From: Theionarchaea archaeon
GTDB lineage: Archaea; Methanobacteriota_B; Thermococci; Methanofastidiosales; SZ-28-30
Direction of reading: 5' to 3'
Length of the DNA stretch: 64,000 nucleotides
Assembly (NCBI GenBank): GCA_018992685.1
Contig: JACVGT010000018.1
Coordinates: 124,001 to 188,000, forward strand
Part shown: positions 34,440 to 42,820 of the stretch, one piece after another
Layout: the number at the start of each line of letters is the position of its first letter
Numbering within the stretch: the first letter of the stretch is position 1
Position numbers and translations under genes: made by a program
The notes under the pieces: generated by a model
The model's database searches: none
What the model saw: only the letters and a program-made list of their open reading frames with translations
What the model was told of the DNA's origin: nothing

Positions 34440-34753
34440 GACAGATACCGCTTATTGATGCTTTTAAAGGTTGGTTAGGCATGCCAAACAATTTCTATCT
34501 GTTTTTTAATCTCCTCAAGAGAAATTAGTAAACATTCCACTGGTCGGGCAGGCGCTGGTTGGTAGGTCACACCTCAGGTTTGACACGACCTGATCAGGGT
34601 ATCCACGAATAGGTTGGTAACGGTATGAAGAACATTGCTGGGAGTCCTCCGAGAGAAGGGTACATCACCAGGAGCCCGGTACAGTAGATCGACATTTAGA
34701 TAATTTCTGCACACTCGATTCTTAAAAAACCAACGAATAGTGGAGGTGATGGC
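34440..34753. other. Intergenic edge of AT-rich island
   Basis: No convincing gene. It contains the promoter of the metal transporter, a CCTGATCAGG palindrome (34590-34599), and TATA-like elements at about 34690-34700 and 34717-34730 that may serve the 36-aa gene downstream. Confidence 0.3.
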
Positions 34754-34864
34754 ATGAGAGAAGTATGTTTCATTGATAAAGGAGGAGGAATTGGAGTATG
34801 CACTCAAGACACAGTGACATCATGTGAAAAATGCGATTTCAGGAAACTTTGTGATGCTCACTGA
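34754..34864 (+). CDS. Cysteine-rich 36-aa protein
   Basis: A very small protein beginning MREVCFIDKGGG with five cysteines, including CEKCDF and KLCDAH. The C-x2-C...C spacing could bind zinc or an Fe-S cluster. It has an ideal ribosome site: GGAGGTGAT, then three bases, then ATG, the same spacing as other leadered genes in the window. A TATA-like element lies about 55-60 nt upstream. No family is recognised. The signals argue that it is really translated. Confidence 0.55.
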   Translation: MREVCFIDKGGGIGVCTQDTVTSCEKCDFRKLCDAH

Positions 34865-35003
34865 CCATGTTGTTACCTCCCAATCCGTTCTCATTTGGCG
34901 TATAAATCCCAAGCCACCGCTTGGACACCAGCACGCCCTGCTGAAGTGAGCATTCAAAACAGTAGCAGAAGAGAAGTAAGAATGCTTGAGATTGTAAATT
35001 TGC

Positions 35004-35306
35004 TCAGGACGTGACAATGGCATACTTGAGGCTCAGTAGTTGAACGACGGCCATATTCATTAAAGAGCACCTCGAAGACATAAAGAGAAATGTGGGAGCA
35101 GTTGAGACACGCAGTAGGAGGAGAGGGAATAGGAGATTAGGCAGAGGGCAAGAAACGAGTGAGGTACACAGATAAAGGAAAGAGCCAAAAATCAAGCTAG
35201 GCACACACCCATAGCGAATACCGATTATCTGGTTTACAACAAAGATCAGCATCCAAAGATTTAAAAATACAACTATCTCATTAAGAAATGAATAGGTGGT
35301 TAGCAT
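35004..35306 (-). CDS. Possible small membrane protein
   Basis: A 100-aa frame beginning MLTTYSFLN with two or three hydrophobic segments (about residues 10-28 and 38-70). It fills an otherwise empty stretch. Its start overlaps the divergent gene at 35296 by 11 bases, and the frame runs on antisense to that gene, so open reading by chance in AT-rich DNA is possible. No ribosome site is seen and the TATA is weak. Confidence 0.22.
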   Translation of the reverse strand: MLTTYSFLNEIVVFLNLWMLIFVVNQIIGIRYGCVPSLIFGSFLYLCTSLVSCPLPNLLFPLLLLRVSTAPTFLFMSSRCSLMNMAVVQLLSLKYAIVTS

Positions 35307-36381
35307 AATTGGTGAAACTTCAACATTAGAGAATCTAGCCAAGAAGTATAGAATTGAAGACTTTGAGAGACTCTTTAGTTTTATCACTACAGAATATGTT
35401 GAAGACACCACTTCTGGAATGAAGGCATTCCTATTTATAAGTAAATATGGTATCCCGGAATGGAGCAAGATAAGGAAGAGAAATGCCAGAATTGATGTTT
35501 CGATCATCAAGGAAGGCGATGATTTGTACACGATGACTCTCAATCGCGTGGACAGACACATTCGATGTTTCTTCATAGCAACAGAAGTCAATAGCAACAT
35601 CTTCTTGCTAATCACGGATGAAAAGATGATAGAAAACATTAAACCAACTCTGGATGTCTTCCTGAATTCTCTGTATCCTCATGTCCACAGGATTTACTTG
35701 AGAAACCTAGACATGGATTTGATAATTAACAAGTTGAAGGAGCTTTATAATACAGTTTTTATCAGTGAGATAAGAGCAGAGAATGATAAAGGGTTGTCGC
35801 ATTTTGACAAAGAAGAGGCAAATCGAAACTATTTGGAAAGAGAACACGAGGAAAGCAGACTGAAGGGTAAGGCAATCAAGCTTATGAAACTTTTATGTAG
35901 AGACGAGAGGAATCGATTAATTCTCGGAACAACAATCAAAAGAGACGGCTCATCAACTCTGAATTCTGGTGACCTGCAGTTCTTCAAATCAGATATCATT
36001 GACAATATCTCATTATTATTGGAAAATAATAACCAAAAACTCAAAGGAAGAGAACGTAAATTTGATGAAATACTCAATCAAGTAGTCATCAAGCCTATCT
36101 TCCTCAAGTACAAGAACAGATTCAATGAAAGTCAAATCTGCTTAATTAGAAAGGTCCTTGAGAAACCCAACTTTTCAAGTGAGACGTCTTTCTCTTCAAA
36201 TCCATATTTTTCCGCAACGGTGCTCGATAACCGAGATTTTTCAACTTTCGACTTGAATATTGTTGATAATGTCATAGCTCTAATCCCCAGAGCTGCGATG
36301 TCATCCTCTTCCTTGTCGGAATTCTGTGATCTGATTTTAACAAGATTGGGTGAACCTGAAAGTATTGATATCGGGGAGTGA
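35296..36381 (+). CDS. Unknown 361-aa protein of candidate two-gene defence module
   Basis: No family is recognised. The protein is soluble and AT-rich in codon use compared with the housekeeping genes around it. The first 150 residues read as alternating strands and helices; residues 175-200 are strongly charged (EEANRNYLEREHEESRLKGK) and may be a coiled coil linker; the C-terminal half includes KFDEILNQVVIKP. Start is GTG at 35296 with TATA GATTTAAAAATA (about 35258-35269) about 30 nt before. It overlaps the next gene, which has nuclease features, by about 30 bases, so the two probably work together. Confidence 0.65.
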   Translation: MVSIIGETSTLENLAKKYRIEDFERLFSFITTEYVEDTTSGMKAFLFISKYGIPEWSKIRKRNARIDVSIIKEGDDLYTMTLNRVDRHIRCFFIATEVNSNIFLLITDEKMIENIKPTLDVFLNSLYPHVHRIYLRNLDMDLIINKLKELYNTVFISEIRAENDKGLSHFDKEEANRNYLEREHEESRLKGKAIKLMKLLCRDERNRLILGTTIKRDGSSTLNSGDLQFFKSDIIDNISLLLENNNQKLKGRERKFDEILNQVVIKPIFLKYKNRFNESQICLIRKVLEKPNFSSETSFSSNPYFSATVLDNRDFSTFDLNIVDNVIALIPRAAMSSSSLSEFCDLILTRLGEPESIDIGE

Positions 36382-37909
36382 TTCCATTTTTGACAATTAT
36401 GAGAGTGATTTGAAAAGAGAGATGGAACAGAGATTCGAGGAAATAGATTGGAGAGTCAAGAACTACAAACACAATAAGAGTGTCACAACTTTTCTCAAAG
36501 GAGAATTAGAAAAAAGAGGACTGAAGTTCATAGGAGAAGATATATCCCTACAAAATGTTAATAGAAGAGTTTGTAGGCCGGATTTGGCCTTCTTATGTGA
36601 AGACGATTTCGCTATCTTGATAGAAATAAAATCATCTCTGCCTAATCATCATGATATTTCAAGAACAGAAATCCAGAGTATTGGCCAAGGAGAAGACGAA
36701 TATTTTAACATGTTCGTGAAAGAGATGCAAGAAAAAGAAAATTGCTTTGAGAAACTCATAGACTATGTTAGACATGAGATAATTTTTGTAGTCCATGATC
36801 AAGACAAACATAAATTCAGCGAAATGGTCTTTCCTCCCAATTCAAGAAAAGAACTGACTTTTATGCTAGCACGAGACTATAATTTCCAATTATGGTATTG
36901 GGTGTTTCAGAGAGACAAAAGAGACAGAGAGATTATCAAGGTTGAGCCTTTGAAGAGAACGCAATCAAGTTGTCAGAAACTCACACAAATCCCCCATCTA
37001 CAGACCAAATCTCATGGAGATTTCATTTATGCAATGGAGTCAGTGAAATTCATTCATGAAAAACCCGTAACTGAGTATACAATGGCATACTTACTCACAA
37101 ATCTTCAAGGATTAATTAGAAAACACACATCTGAAGCTGAACCAGATACATATGTATGGAAAAGCGCCGATGATATCCATGAGATAATACTTGTTAATCA
37201 TGAATCCTTGTTCGGGCCAATTCCAAAAAAGGGGTGGATCAAAGAAGCTCTCGAAGAATTAGTTGAATTGGGATATGTAGAGAAAAGACATTACAAAGAT
37301 GATCAATATAAAATCCCTCTCGCGAGGAGATGGGCACCAAAGACCATTTATGAGAAGTTCGCAGAACAACAGATTCTGAAAAAATATGGCCTTCTAAAAA
37401 AAAGAATTATGTCAAGAAAAAGGAGGTCAGTAGAGGAGTTTTTTATTCCAAATGCTACCTACAATCAGGTCAAAGACATTGTCCTTAGGGTGTATGAATC
37501 TGGAGGAATAATCACAAAGGATGAACTCAAAGAGAAGCGAAATAGTGCTGATATTCATCAGGAAAAGAACGTTGCTTGTTACCTAGATCTTATCGAGGAA
37601 AAAGACGGGGAAATCCTCATTACAAAGTTAGGAGCAAAATACGCAGAATCTGACGATTCTGGACAAAAAGGAATTTTCCATGACTCTGCAAATAATAAGA
37701 TCCCTCTTTATCATTTTATTTTCGAAAAACTTAGTGAAGAGAGATTCCTAACAAAGGAACAAGTATGCGATGAAATCCAGAGTAGAAGGGATGATCCATA
37801 TTCAAGAAAATCCATAATAGCAATTACAAACACGATCATGAATTGGCTCAAAACCACAGGCCATTGCCGTTACGAAAGGAGAAAAAAGGGATATTATTTT
37901 GTTCAATAG
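36350..37909 (+). CDS. PD-(D/E)XK nuclease-like protein with winged-helix tail
   Basis: A 519-aa protein. CRPDLAFLCEDDFAILIEIKSS (written here as CRPDLAF...ILIEIKSS, about residues 73-94) fits the PD-(D/E)XK nuclease core: Asp in the PD, then Glu-x-Lys. The rest looks like two or more winged-helix units (EALEELVELGYVEKR; KDELKEKRN; TNTIMNWLKTTGHCRYERR), suited to DNA binding. The start is uncertain: GTG 36350, ATG 36422, or an ATT at 36386 that follows a GGGGAGTGAT ribosome-like site. It overlaps the unknown gene upstream and lies beside a transposase. A restriction-like defence role is inferred. Confidence 0.6.
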   Translation: MNLKVLISGSDSIFDNYESDLKREMEQRFEEIDWRVKNYKHNKSVTTFLKGELEKRGLKFIGEDISLQNVNRRVCRPDLAFLCEDDFAILIEIKSSLPNHHDISRTEIQSIGQGEDEYFNMFVKEMQEKENCFEKLIDYVRHEIIFVVHDQDKHKFSEMVFPPNSRKELTFMLARDYNFQLWYWVFQRDKRDREIIKVEPLKRTQSSCQKLTQIPHLQTKSHGDFIYAMESVKFIHEKPVTEYTMAYLLTNLQGLIRKHTSEAEPDTYVWKSADDIHEIILVNHESLFGPIPKKGWIKEALEELVELGYVEKRHYKDDQYKIPLARRWAPKTIYEKFAEQQILKKYGLLKKRIMSRKRRSVEEFFIPNATYNQVKDIVLRVYESGGIITKDELKEKRNSADIHQEKNVACYLDLIEEKDGEILITKLGAKYAESDDSGQKGIFHDSANNKIPLYHFIFEKLSEERFLTKEQVCDEIQSRRDDPYSRKSIIAITNTIMNWLKTTGHCRYERRKKGYYFVQ

Positions 37910-38020
37910 TGGGAAAAGAAGGAATCGAGTAGAATTAATCCCAGAATCGACAAATCTTATACAAAAAGAGGTTTAGCCTTTCAAAGAGGATACTTGCCTA
38001 TGATTATCAAATTGTGAATC

Positions 38021-39224
38021 TCACGAGAGTGTACAAGAATCATCTACATGTTGATCAACAATCAGCTCAGCAAACGTCATTAACGTAACATGACCATACT
38101 CAATGACAACGGCATTGAACAGGTAATACCCGTTTCGAATTAATAACCCAAAGAGAACAAAGAACCACCTTACTGAGAAATCCTTACATGTGGTCTTGGT
38201 TCTTACCTCTCCAAGCATACGATATGATGTCTCCACTGTCCACCTGTTCCGGTATAGTTCACACAGTTTCTCAATTTGCTCAGCATCTACTGCTAAATTG
38301 GTAACAAAGGCATATACTTCCTTCTTCCTCTCATTACCCTTCTCCTTGACAGTCTCAATGAGTATTAATGTCATGTCAACAGTCTTATTCCTGCTTCCCA
38401 ACGTGTAAGGCATGACAACGGGATAATCTCTGTTTTCCTTGATTATCTTCTGTATCTTGGTGTTCTTAATGGCGGGCATTAAGTACTTCAATCCAAGTTT
38501 CTCAAAAGTCTTAATGCATGGAACGCTAAAGAATCCCCTATCCACGTATGTTACCCCAATATGACCGTCTATGTACTTCAATGCCTTTACTAACATCTCT
38601 TCCAGCGTCTTTGGAGTGGAAGATAATTGAGTCATTGGCGTTGCAGAAAGCGTATATCTATCCTTCTGCGCAGTGACACACTGTCATGTACCTGAATGCG
38701 TAATTCGTTCCCAATTTCCGCTTCGTTCCTATGATTCCCCTTGTATTTCTCTTCCCGTAGAATGGTATGTCGTGAATGTCAATGGCTAAATCCACCCATC
38801 CTTTGAACACTCTCGCCTTTACGGCGGATTCAAGCAATTTCCTATTAGCCTCTTCATATCTGTTGATCCATTCTCTCGTGTCTACCTTCTTGGCTCTGTT
38901 AAAGACTGTATCAGAGGTTGGATAGCTCGGAACGACAATTCCCCTCACAATCTTAGGTTTCAGTAGATTAAGACTATTCACCGTGTCTTCAAGGCAGGTA
39001 TTTCTCTTTCCAGCCTGCACAACTACGTCTAATATCTCACCAGAAGTCCACTGTAAATTATGCCGTCCAGGCAGCTCCAGAAAAGGATACACTATTCTTT
39101 TTATCTTCCTGACTGTGTGGTCAGAAATCTCTCTAAAACTCTTACCGCTCCCAACGGGGAGCATACTTTTATATTCCCTCTCACCAATTGGTGAATCGGT
39201 GGAGGTGATTTTCTTTGGGTACAT
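38021..39224 (-). pseudogene. Frameshifted DDE transposase, ISH3/IS4-like
   Basis: Two minus-strand frames (38658-39224 and 38021-38635) form one transposase. The first part has AIDIHDIPFYG (first catalytic Asp), the second YVDRGFFSVP (second Asp) and YRNRWTVETSYR (Glu, in the Y-R-E motif). The frame shifts near 38672-38680; after it the second frame continues upstream of its first ATG as TAQKDRYTLS, as expected of an intact protein. One extra base (or two missing) explains the break. GGTGAT lies before the first ATG and a TATA box (TTTATATAG, minus strand, about 39344-39354) further upstream. Clear terminal inverted repeats were not found. Confidence 0.8.
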
Positions 39225-39241
39225 ATTGGATCACCTTCGCC

Positions 39242-39280
39242 CCCCACAGAGGCTTTTCTTGCAGGAATCCCTCTGTGGGG
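39242..39280 (-). promoter_or_regulatory. Perfect 11-bp hairpin in transposase leader
   Basis: CCCCACAGAGG (39242-39252) and CCTCTGTGGGG (39270-39280) form a perfect stem with a 17-nt loop. It lies in the predicted 5' untranslated region of the transposase, about 20 bases before its start. It may block read-through translation from outside promoters or mark the element's end. Confidence 0.6.
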
Positions 39281-39572
39281 TTATGCGATTTATTTCATTT
39301 CTTCATTGGCAGCTTTCACTACCATTATCAGTTGAATAGCATTACTATATAAATGAAATCCGTCAGAGCACAGGAAAAATAATACTATATCGCATATAGT
39401 AAATGATGAATCTACAGAATCTTCTCATTTTGCATATTGTGTTAATGATGGATGAATGAAATATACGATGTTCTTTGACAAAAAAATAATAATGATAAAA
39501 ATACTATTCACTCAATCAAGATAAAAATAAAGAATTACATATTTAAAAAAATAAAAAAAGAAATAATAAACC
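39281..39572. other. AT-rich spacer between transposase and small membrane protein
   Basis: No gene is seen. It contains the transposase TATA box and a perfect palindrome, ACTATAT-CGC-ATATAGT (39384-39400). From about 39470 to 39570 it is a nearly pure A/T stretch that would receive the T-rich end of the 53-aa gene transcript. Confidence 0.3.
39384..39400. promoter_or_regulatory. 17-bp palindrome ACTATATCGCATATAGT
   Basis: Two perfect 7-bp arms around CGC. It lies about 30 bp upstream of the transposase TATA box, a position for a regulator. Related CTATATA runs appear again at 41071-41100. Confidence 0.35.
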
Positions 39573-39734
39573 TTATTGGAGAAGGTCTATTACTATTCCA
39601 AAGAGTCTATCTATCGCTTTCTGCACAAATTTCAGTGATGGAATGAGCTGTCCATGATTGTGCAAGTTGTCAACCACTATGCCAACACCGAATGCAATCG
39701 CAATAGCTATAATCCATCTCAGCCATCTGTTGAT
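39573..39734 (-). CDS. 53-aa membrane protein with apparent ATC start codon
   Basis: The frame reads (I)NRWLRWIIAIAIAFGVG..., one transmembrane helix (about residues 7-22) followed by an amphipathic helix ending IVIDLLQ. There is no ATG, GTG or TTG at the front, and a TGA stop lies five codons upstream. A full ribosome site, GGAGGTGAT, ends three bases before an ATC codon, exactly the spacing used before ATG by other genes here. The site itself is paired in a hairpin (39740-39769). TATA AAGTATATAAATC (minus strand, about 39815-39828) gives a 60-nt leader. Function unknown; a toxin-like or phage-like small membrane protein is possible. Confidence 0.5.
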   Translation of the reverse strand: MNRWLRWIIAIAIAFGVGIVVDNLHNHGQLIPSLKFVQKAIDRLFGIVIDLLQ

Positions 39735-39739
39735 TGTAT

Positions 39740-39769
39740 CACCTCCTCAAAGCCTTTTCGAGGGAGGTG
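39740..39769 (-). promoter_or_regulatory. Hairpin sequestering the ribosome-binding site of the 53-aa gene
   Basis: On the minus strand CACCTCCCTC is followed after an 11-nt loop by GAGGAGGTG. They pair over nine positions with one bulged base and cover the whole ribosome site. This should hold translation low until the hairpin opens by heat, a bound factor, or ribosome action. Confidence 0.55.
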
Positions 39770-40158
39770 TATCCCACATTTTTCAAATTCCGCCCCACTG
39801 TAATTCAGAAACACAAGATTTATATACTTGCAGTTAGATGAACTACATGTTACAAGTGAACATTTCTGTGGGAGGGAATTCGTGTTTAGAGATTTTCCTC
39901 CCTATTTAATTAAATATTTACTCGGTTTATAAAGGTTACGATTTTTTATATATAATTTTGAGAACATTTGCTACTTGGTAACCATTTTGGATAGTAGATT
40001 TCATAGAGTGGTTTTTCCATCAGATATGTAGGTTAAATCAACATTCAATTCAATCCAGATATTTCCTCATGCAAGACATGAAATTTCTTACCGTGTCAAA
40101 ATTACAATTCTCGAATAAATAGAGTGATTGATCAGAGTTTTTATCAAAGGTGATTATA
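39770..40158. other. AT-rich spacer
   Basis: No gene is seen apart from promoter elements: the minus-strand TATA at about 39815-39828 and a plus-strand CGAATAAATAGAG (about 40112-40124) that fits the 58-aa gene start. Confidence 0.3.
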
Positions 40159-40335
40159 ATGAGCAATGTTAAGAATAAGAAATCAAGGAACGAACAACAA
40201 AAGGAGAATGAATCAGATAAAAGAGATTATTCGGATAGAGAAGATGAAATATTCAATATTGGTAGAGACTCTTTTTACCCACCAAAGAAAAGAAGGACTT
40301 CACATTATTCACGTAAGAAGAACACACATTTTTAG
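40159..40335 (+). CDS. Highly charged 58-aa protein
   Basis: A lysine-, arginine-, glutamate- and asparagine-rich protein, beginning MSNVKNKKSR, with a basic end (PPKKRRTSHYSRKK). It looks disordered and could bind nucleic acid. AAAGGTGAT lies four bases before the ATG at 40159, and a TATA element lies about 40 nt upstream; a GTG at 40150 is the alternative start. No family is recognised. Confidence 0.5.
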   Translation: MSNVKNKKSRNEQQKENESDKRDYSDREDEIFNIGRDSFYPPKKRRTSHYSRKKNTHF

Positions 40336-40391
40336 TAAATGAAAAAAAGAAATGAAAAAAAAGAACGATTTCTTCCTTGATTATCTTAGGA

Positions 40392-40637
40392 TTAACCAGC
40401 TCCAAATAGGAGAAGTCCTCCAATGAGAGCCATTATACCACTCGGAATCCATACAATAAATGGTGAGGTAAATCTCTGTTCACTTATCCATTGAGTGACT
40501 TCCGGTAGGTATCTAAATATCCATTGGGGTAGATTGTTGAGGAGCCATGAAGCACCATTTGTGTGAAACCAGATGTTCACAAATGCAGACAAGAGGAATA
40601 TTACTCCTATGGAAGGAACAATATCTTCTCTCCTCAT
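40392..40637 (-). CDS. Small 81-aa membrane protein
   Basis: Two hydrophobic segments (IGVIFLLSAFVNIWF, about residues 10-24, and VWIPSGIMALIGGLLLFGAG at the C-terminus) joined by a tryptophan-rich loop. AGAGGTGAT lies three bases before the ATG and the start overlaps the upstream stop as ATGA, so the two genes are co-translated. No family is recognised. Confidence 0.55.
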   Translation of the reverse strand: MRREDIVPSIGVIFLLSAFVNIWFHTNGASWLLNNLPQWIFRYLPEVTQWISEQRFTSPFIVWIPSGIMALIGGLLLFGAG

Positions 40638-40894
40638 GTTATCACCTCTATTTCTTTTAGTAAACTCCCCAACAGATGTGCTTTGACTGTCCTCCGATGT
40701 TTATTGTAGGATTTACAATCCTCAAACCATACCTTTTTAAGGAATGGTGCCTCTATATGGGATGCTTGAGTTATGAATGGAAACTCTCTATCTTCTATCT
40801 GTTGGGGAGTTTCCATATCTACATTTGCGGGCCTCCTTTTATACTTATCTGTCAAATAATCTTTCGAAAGACTAACCTTGGAGAAATAAATCAT
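40634..40894 (-). CDS. Small 86-aa soluble protein
   Basis: A charged protein beginning MIYFSKVSLSKD, with a basic C-terminal half (KSYNKHRRTVKAH). The TATA-like GGTATAGAAAAATAC (minus strand, about 40907-40921) sits about 22-25 nt before the ATG, suggesting a leaderless transcript. It is the first gene of a two-gene unit with the 81-aa membrane protein. No family is recognised. Confidence 0.5.
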   Translation of the reverse strand: MIYFSKVSLSKDYLTDKYKRRPANVDMETPQQIEDREFPFITQASHIEAPFLKKVWFEDCKSYNKHRRTVKAHLLGSLLKEIEVIT

Positions 40895-41226
40895 GAAATA
40901 CGTATTTTTCTATACCCATGCCGGCTGATTGTAATGGGTTAAAACCGCACTTTTCTCACACATATTAATAGTCATCCTCCATTCTGAAGACAGTAATTTT
41001 GAAAATGTCTATCTAGTTTTAATTTCTGAGATTATTAATTAAAATGGACTTATTCATCGTGGAATTATATGCTATATATAACACTATATAATCATTATAG
41101 CAAATACGGAAAATTTTTATTCATAAAACTGTCTCATATCAGGGAGATATGATAAATATTGTTGTAGTGATATTCACAATATGTGTGCAGTAATTTTCTA
41201 CATTCGGAACTACTGCGGTAACCACA
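40895..41226. other. AT-rich spacer upstream of pheS
   Basis: No gene is seen. There are repeated CTATATA runs (41071-41100) and imperfect inverted repeats around 41160-41200. The region marks the right-hand edge of the AT-rich island. Confidence 0.3.
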
Positions 41227-41331
41227 ACCTTTATAAGTGTCCTCCAATACTGGCTCCAAAGGTGTGTGATATGTGCCAATTTTGATATGTCGGCCCGAAT
41301 TAGATTCAACCACTTATTCTGAGGTGTTTTC
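41227..41331 (+). promoter_or_regulatory. pheST promoter and leader with possible short upstream frame
   Basis: TATA CTTTATAAG (41229-41237) predicts a start near 41260 and a leader of about 70 nt. The leader opens with AAAGGTG followed by a four-codon frame, ATG TGC CAA TTT TGA (41271-41285), whose last sense codon is Phe. A GAGGTG site precedes the pheS ATG at 41332. Control by Phe-tRNA level is conceivable but unproven. Confidence 0.4.
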
Positions 41332-42819
41332 ATGTTAACAGTACAGGATAAAAAAGTATTGCTGGCTTTAGAAGATACTGGTGACATTCAGGGGTTGATA
41401 GAGAAGACACAGCTCCCAGAGGTTGCCATCATGAGGAGTGCCCTCACGCTGCAGGACAACAATCTGGCTGAGATTCATGAGCATACAGAGGCTGTCGTTG
41501 ACCTGACAGAAGAAGGTGAATACCTTTCTCAGGAGCTTCCAGAGCGGAAGATTCTCAACCTATTCAAAGAACCTGACACACTGGATGTGGAAGATATCTC
41601 AATAGACCCGTCAGAGGTAACTATTGCCCTGGGCTGGCTCAAGAGAAAAGGACTCATTGACATTCTGAAAAAGGACACATCCCTCACTCTGAAGATCACT
41701 GAAAGAGGAAGAGAATACCAGAAGATGAAGCTACCCGAAGAAGAAGCCCTGGACAAGATACGATCAGGAATGGGAGGAGACACACTTTCTCCTGAAATCC
41801 TCAAGACGTTGAAATCCAGGAAAGCAGTCACCATCAGGGAGAAGACACAGAGAAAGATCATCCTGACTGAAAAAGGAGCCCAGAAAATCAGAGAAGGCCT
41901 TGAATTGACAGAGCAAATCTCACAGGTTACACCTGAGGTGCTCCGGGAAAGAAAGTGGACCACCATTGGGTTCAGACCCTATGACATTACAGCAGACGTG
42001 AGAGATATCCCGTACGGCAAGAGGCATTTTGTCAATCGGGCCATAGAATACGTGCGGAAGATCTGGTTGGAGATGGGGTTCAAGGAAATGAAAGGGCCCT
42101 TGGTGTCCTCGGCATTCTGGAACTTTGACGCCCTCTTTCAACCCCAGGATCATCCCGCCCGAGACATGCAGGACACCTTCTTCGTGGCAGGAAAAGCCGA
42201 TCTACCTGAAAATTCTCTGGTGGAAAGAGTGAAAGCCATGCATGAGCATGGAGGAGACATCTCTTCAACAGGGTGGAAATACCAATGGGATAAAAAAGAG
42301 GCACAGAAACTTGTGCTCAGAACGCATACCACCGTGCTATCTGCCAGGACGCTGGCTGAAATCAAGAAGAGCGATTTGCCTTTGAAGTTCTTCTCCGTGG
42401 GGAAAGTCTTCAGGAATGAGAAACCTGACTGGAACCACCTTGCAGAGTTTTACCAGACAGATGGAATTGTGGTGGGAGAAGGTGTCAACCTGAGAAACCT
42501 CCTGGGGTATCTGGCACGGTTCCTGCAAAAGATGGGAATACAGAACTTCAGGTTCAGGCCAGCCTACTTCCCCTATACTGAACCCTCGGTGGAAGCAGAA
42601 GTGTACAATTCCCGCACCAAAGAGTGGGTGGAACTAATAGGATCTGGAGTGTTCAGACCGGAAGTGGTGGTTCCTCTCTTGGGAGAAGACATCCCTGTGC
42701 TGGCATGGGGACCTGGATTCGGAAGAATCATCATGGACTACTACAGAATAACGTATTTGAGGGATCTGTACAGAAACGATCTCAGGCAGATTAGAGACCT
42801 GGAATTGTGGATGTGGTGA
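41332..42819 (+). CDS. pheS: Phenylalanyl-tRNA synthetase alpha subunit, archaeal type
   Basis: A 495-aa class II synthetase subunit. The N-terminal 200 residues form winged-helix units that bind tRNA, as in archaeal and eukaryotic enzymes. The catalytic core has WNFDALFQPQDHPAR (a family signature), FSVGKVFRNE (motif 2) and GPGFGRIIMDYY (motif 3 region). It joins pheT, whose start lies two bases after its stop, to make the heterotetramer that charges tRNA-Phe. Confidence 0.97.
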   Translation: MLTVQDKKVLLALEDTGDIQGLIEKTQLPEVAIMRSALTLQDNNLAEIHEHTEAVVDLTEEGEYLSQELPERKILNLFKEPDTLDVEDISIDPSEVTIALGWLKRKGLIDILKKDTSLTLKITERGREYQKMKLPEEEALDKIRSGMGGDTLSPEILKTLKSRKAVTIREKTQRKIILTEKGAQKIREGLELTEQISQVTPEVLRERKWTTIGFRPYDITADVRDIPYGKRHFVNRAIEYVRKIWLEMGFKEMKGPLVSSAFWNFDALFQPQDHPARDMQDTFFVAGKADLPENSLVERVKAMHEHGGDISSTGWKYQWDKKEAQKLVLRTHTTVLSARTLAEIKKSDLPLKFFSVGKVFRNEKPDWNHLAEFYQTDGIVVGEGVNLRNLLGYLARFLQKMGIQNFRFRPAYFPYTEPSVEAEVYNSRTKEWVELIGSGVFRPEVVVPLLGEDIPVLAWGPGFGRIIMDYYRITYLRDLYRNDLRQIRDLELWMW

Positions 42820-42820
42820 A

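Noticed and set aside
34540..34620. Possible tRNA-like fold around a CCTGATCAGG palindrome
   Set aside because: No T-arm GGTTCGA-type loop, acceptor pairing or anticodon arm could be drawn.
35307..35639. N-terminal extension of the minus-strand membrane-like frame
   Set aside because: Lies entirely antisense to the 361-aa gene; only the part from 35306 downward was kept, at low confidence.
39181..39194. Perfect 14-bp palindrome TCACCAATTGGTGA
   Set aside because: Lies inside the transposase coding sequence; no evidence that it is a site rather than chance.
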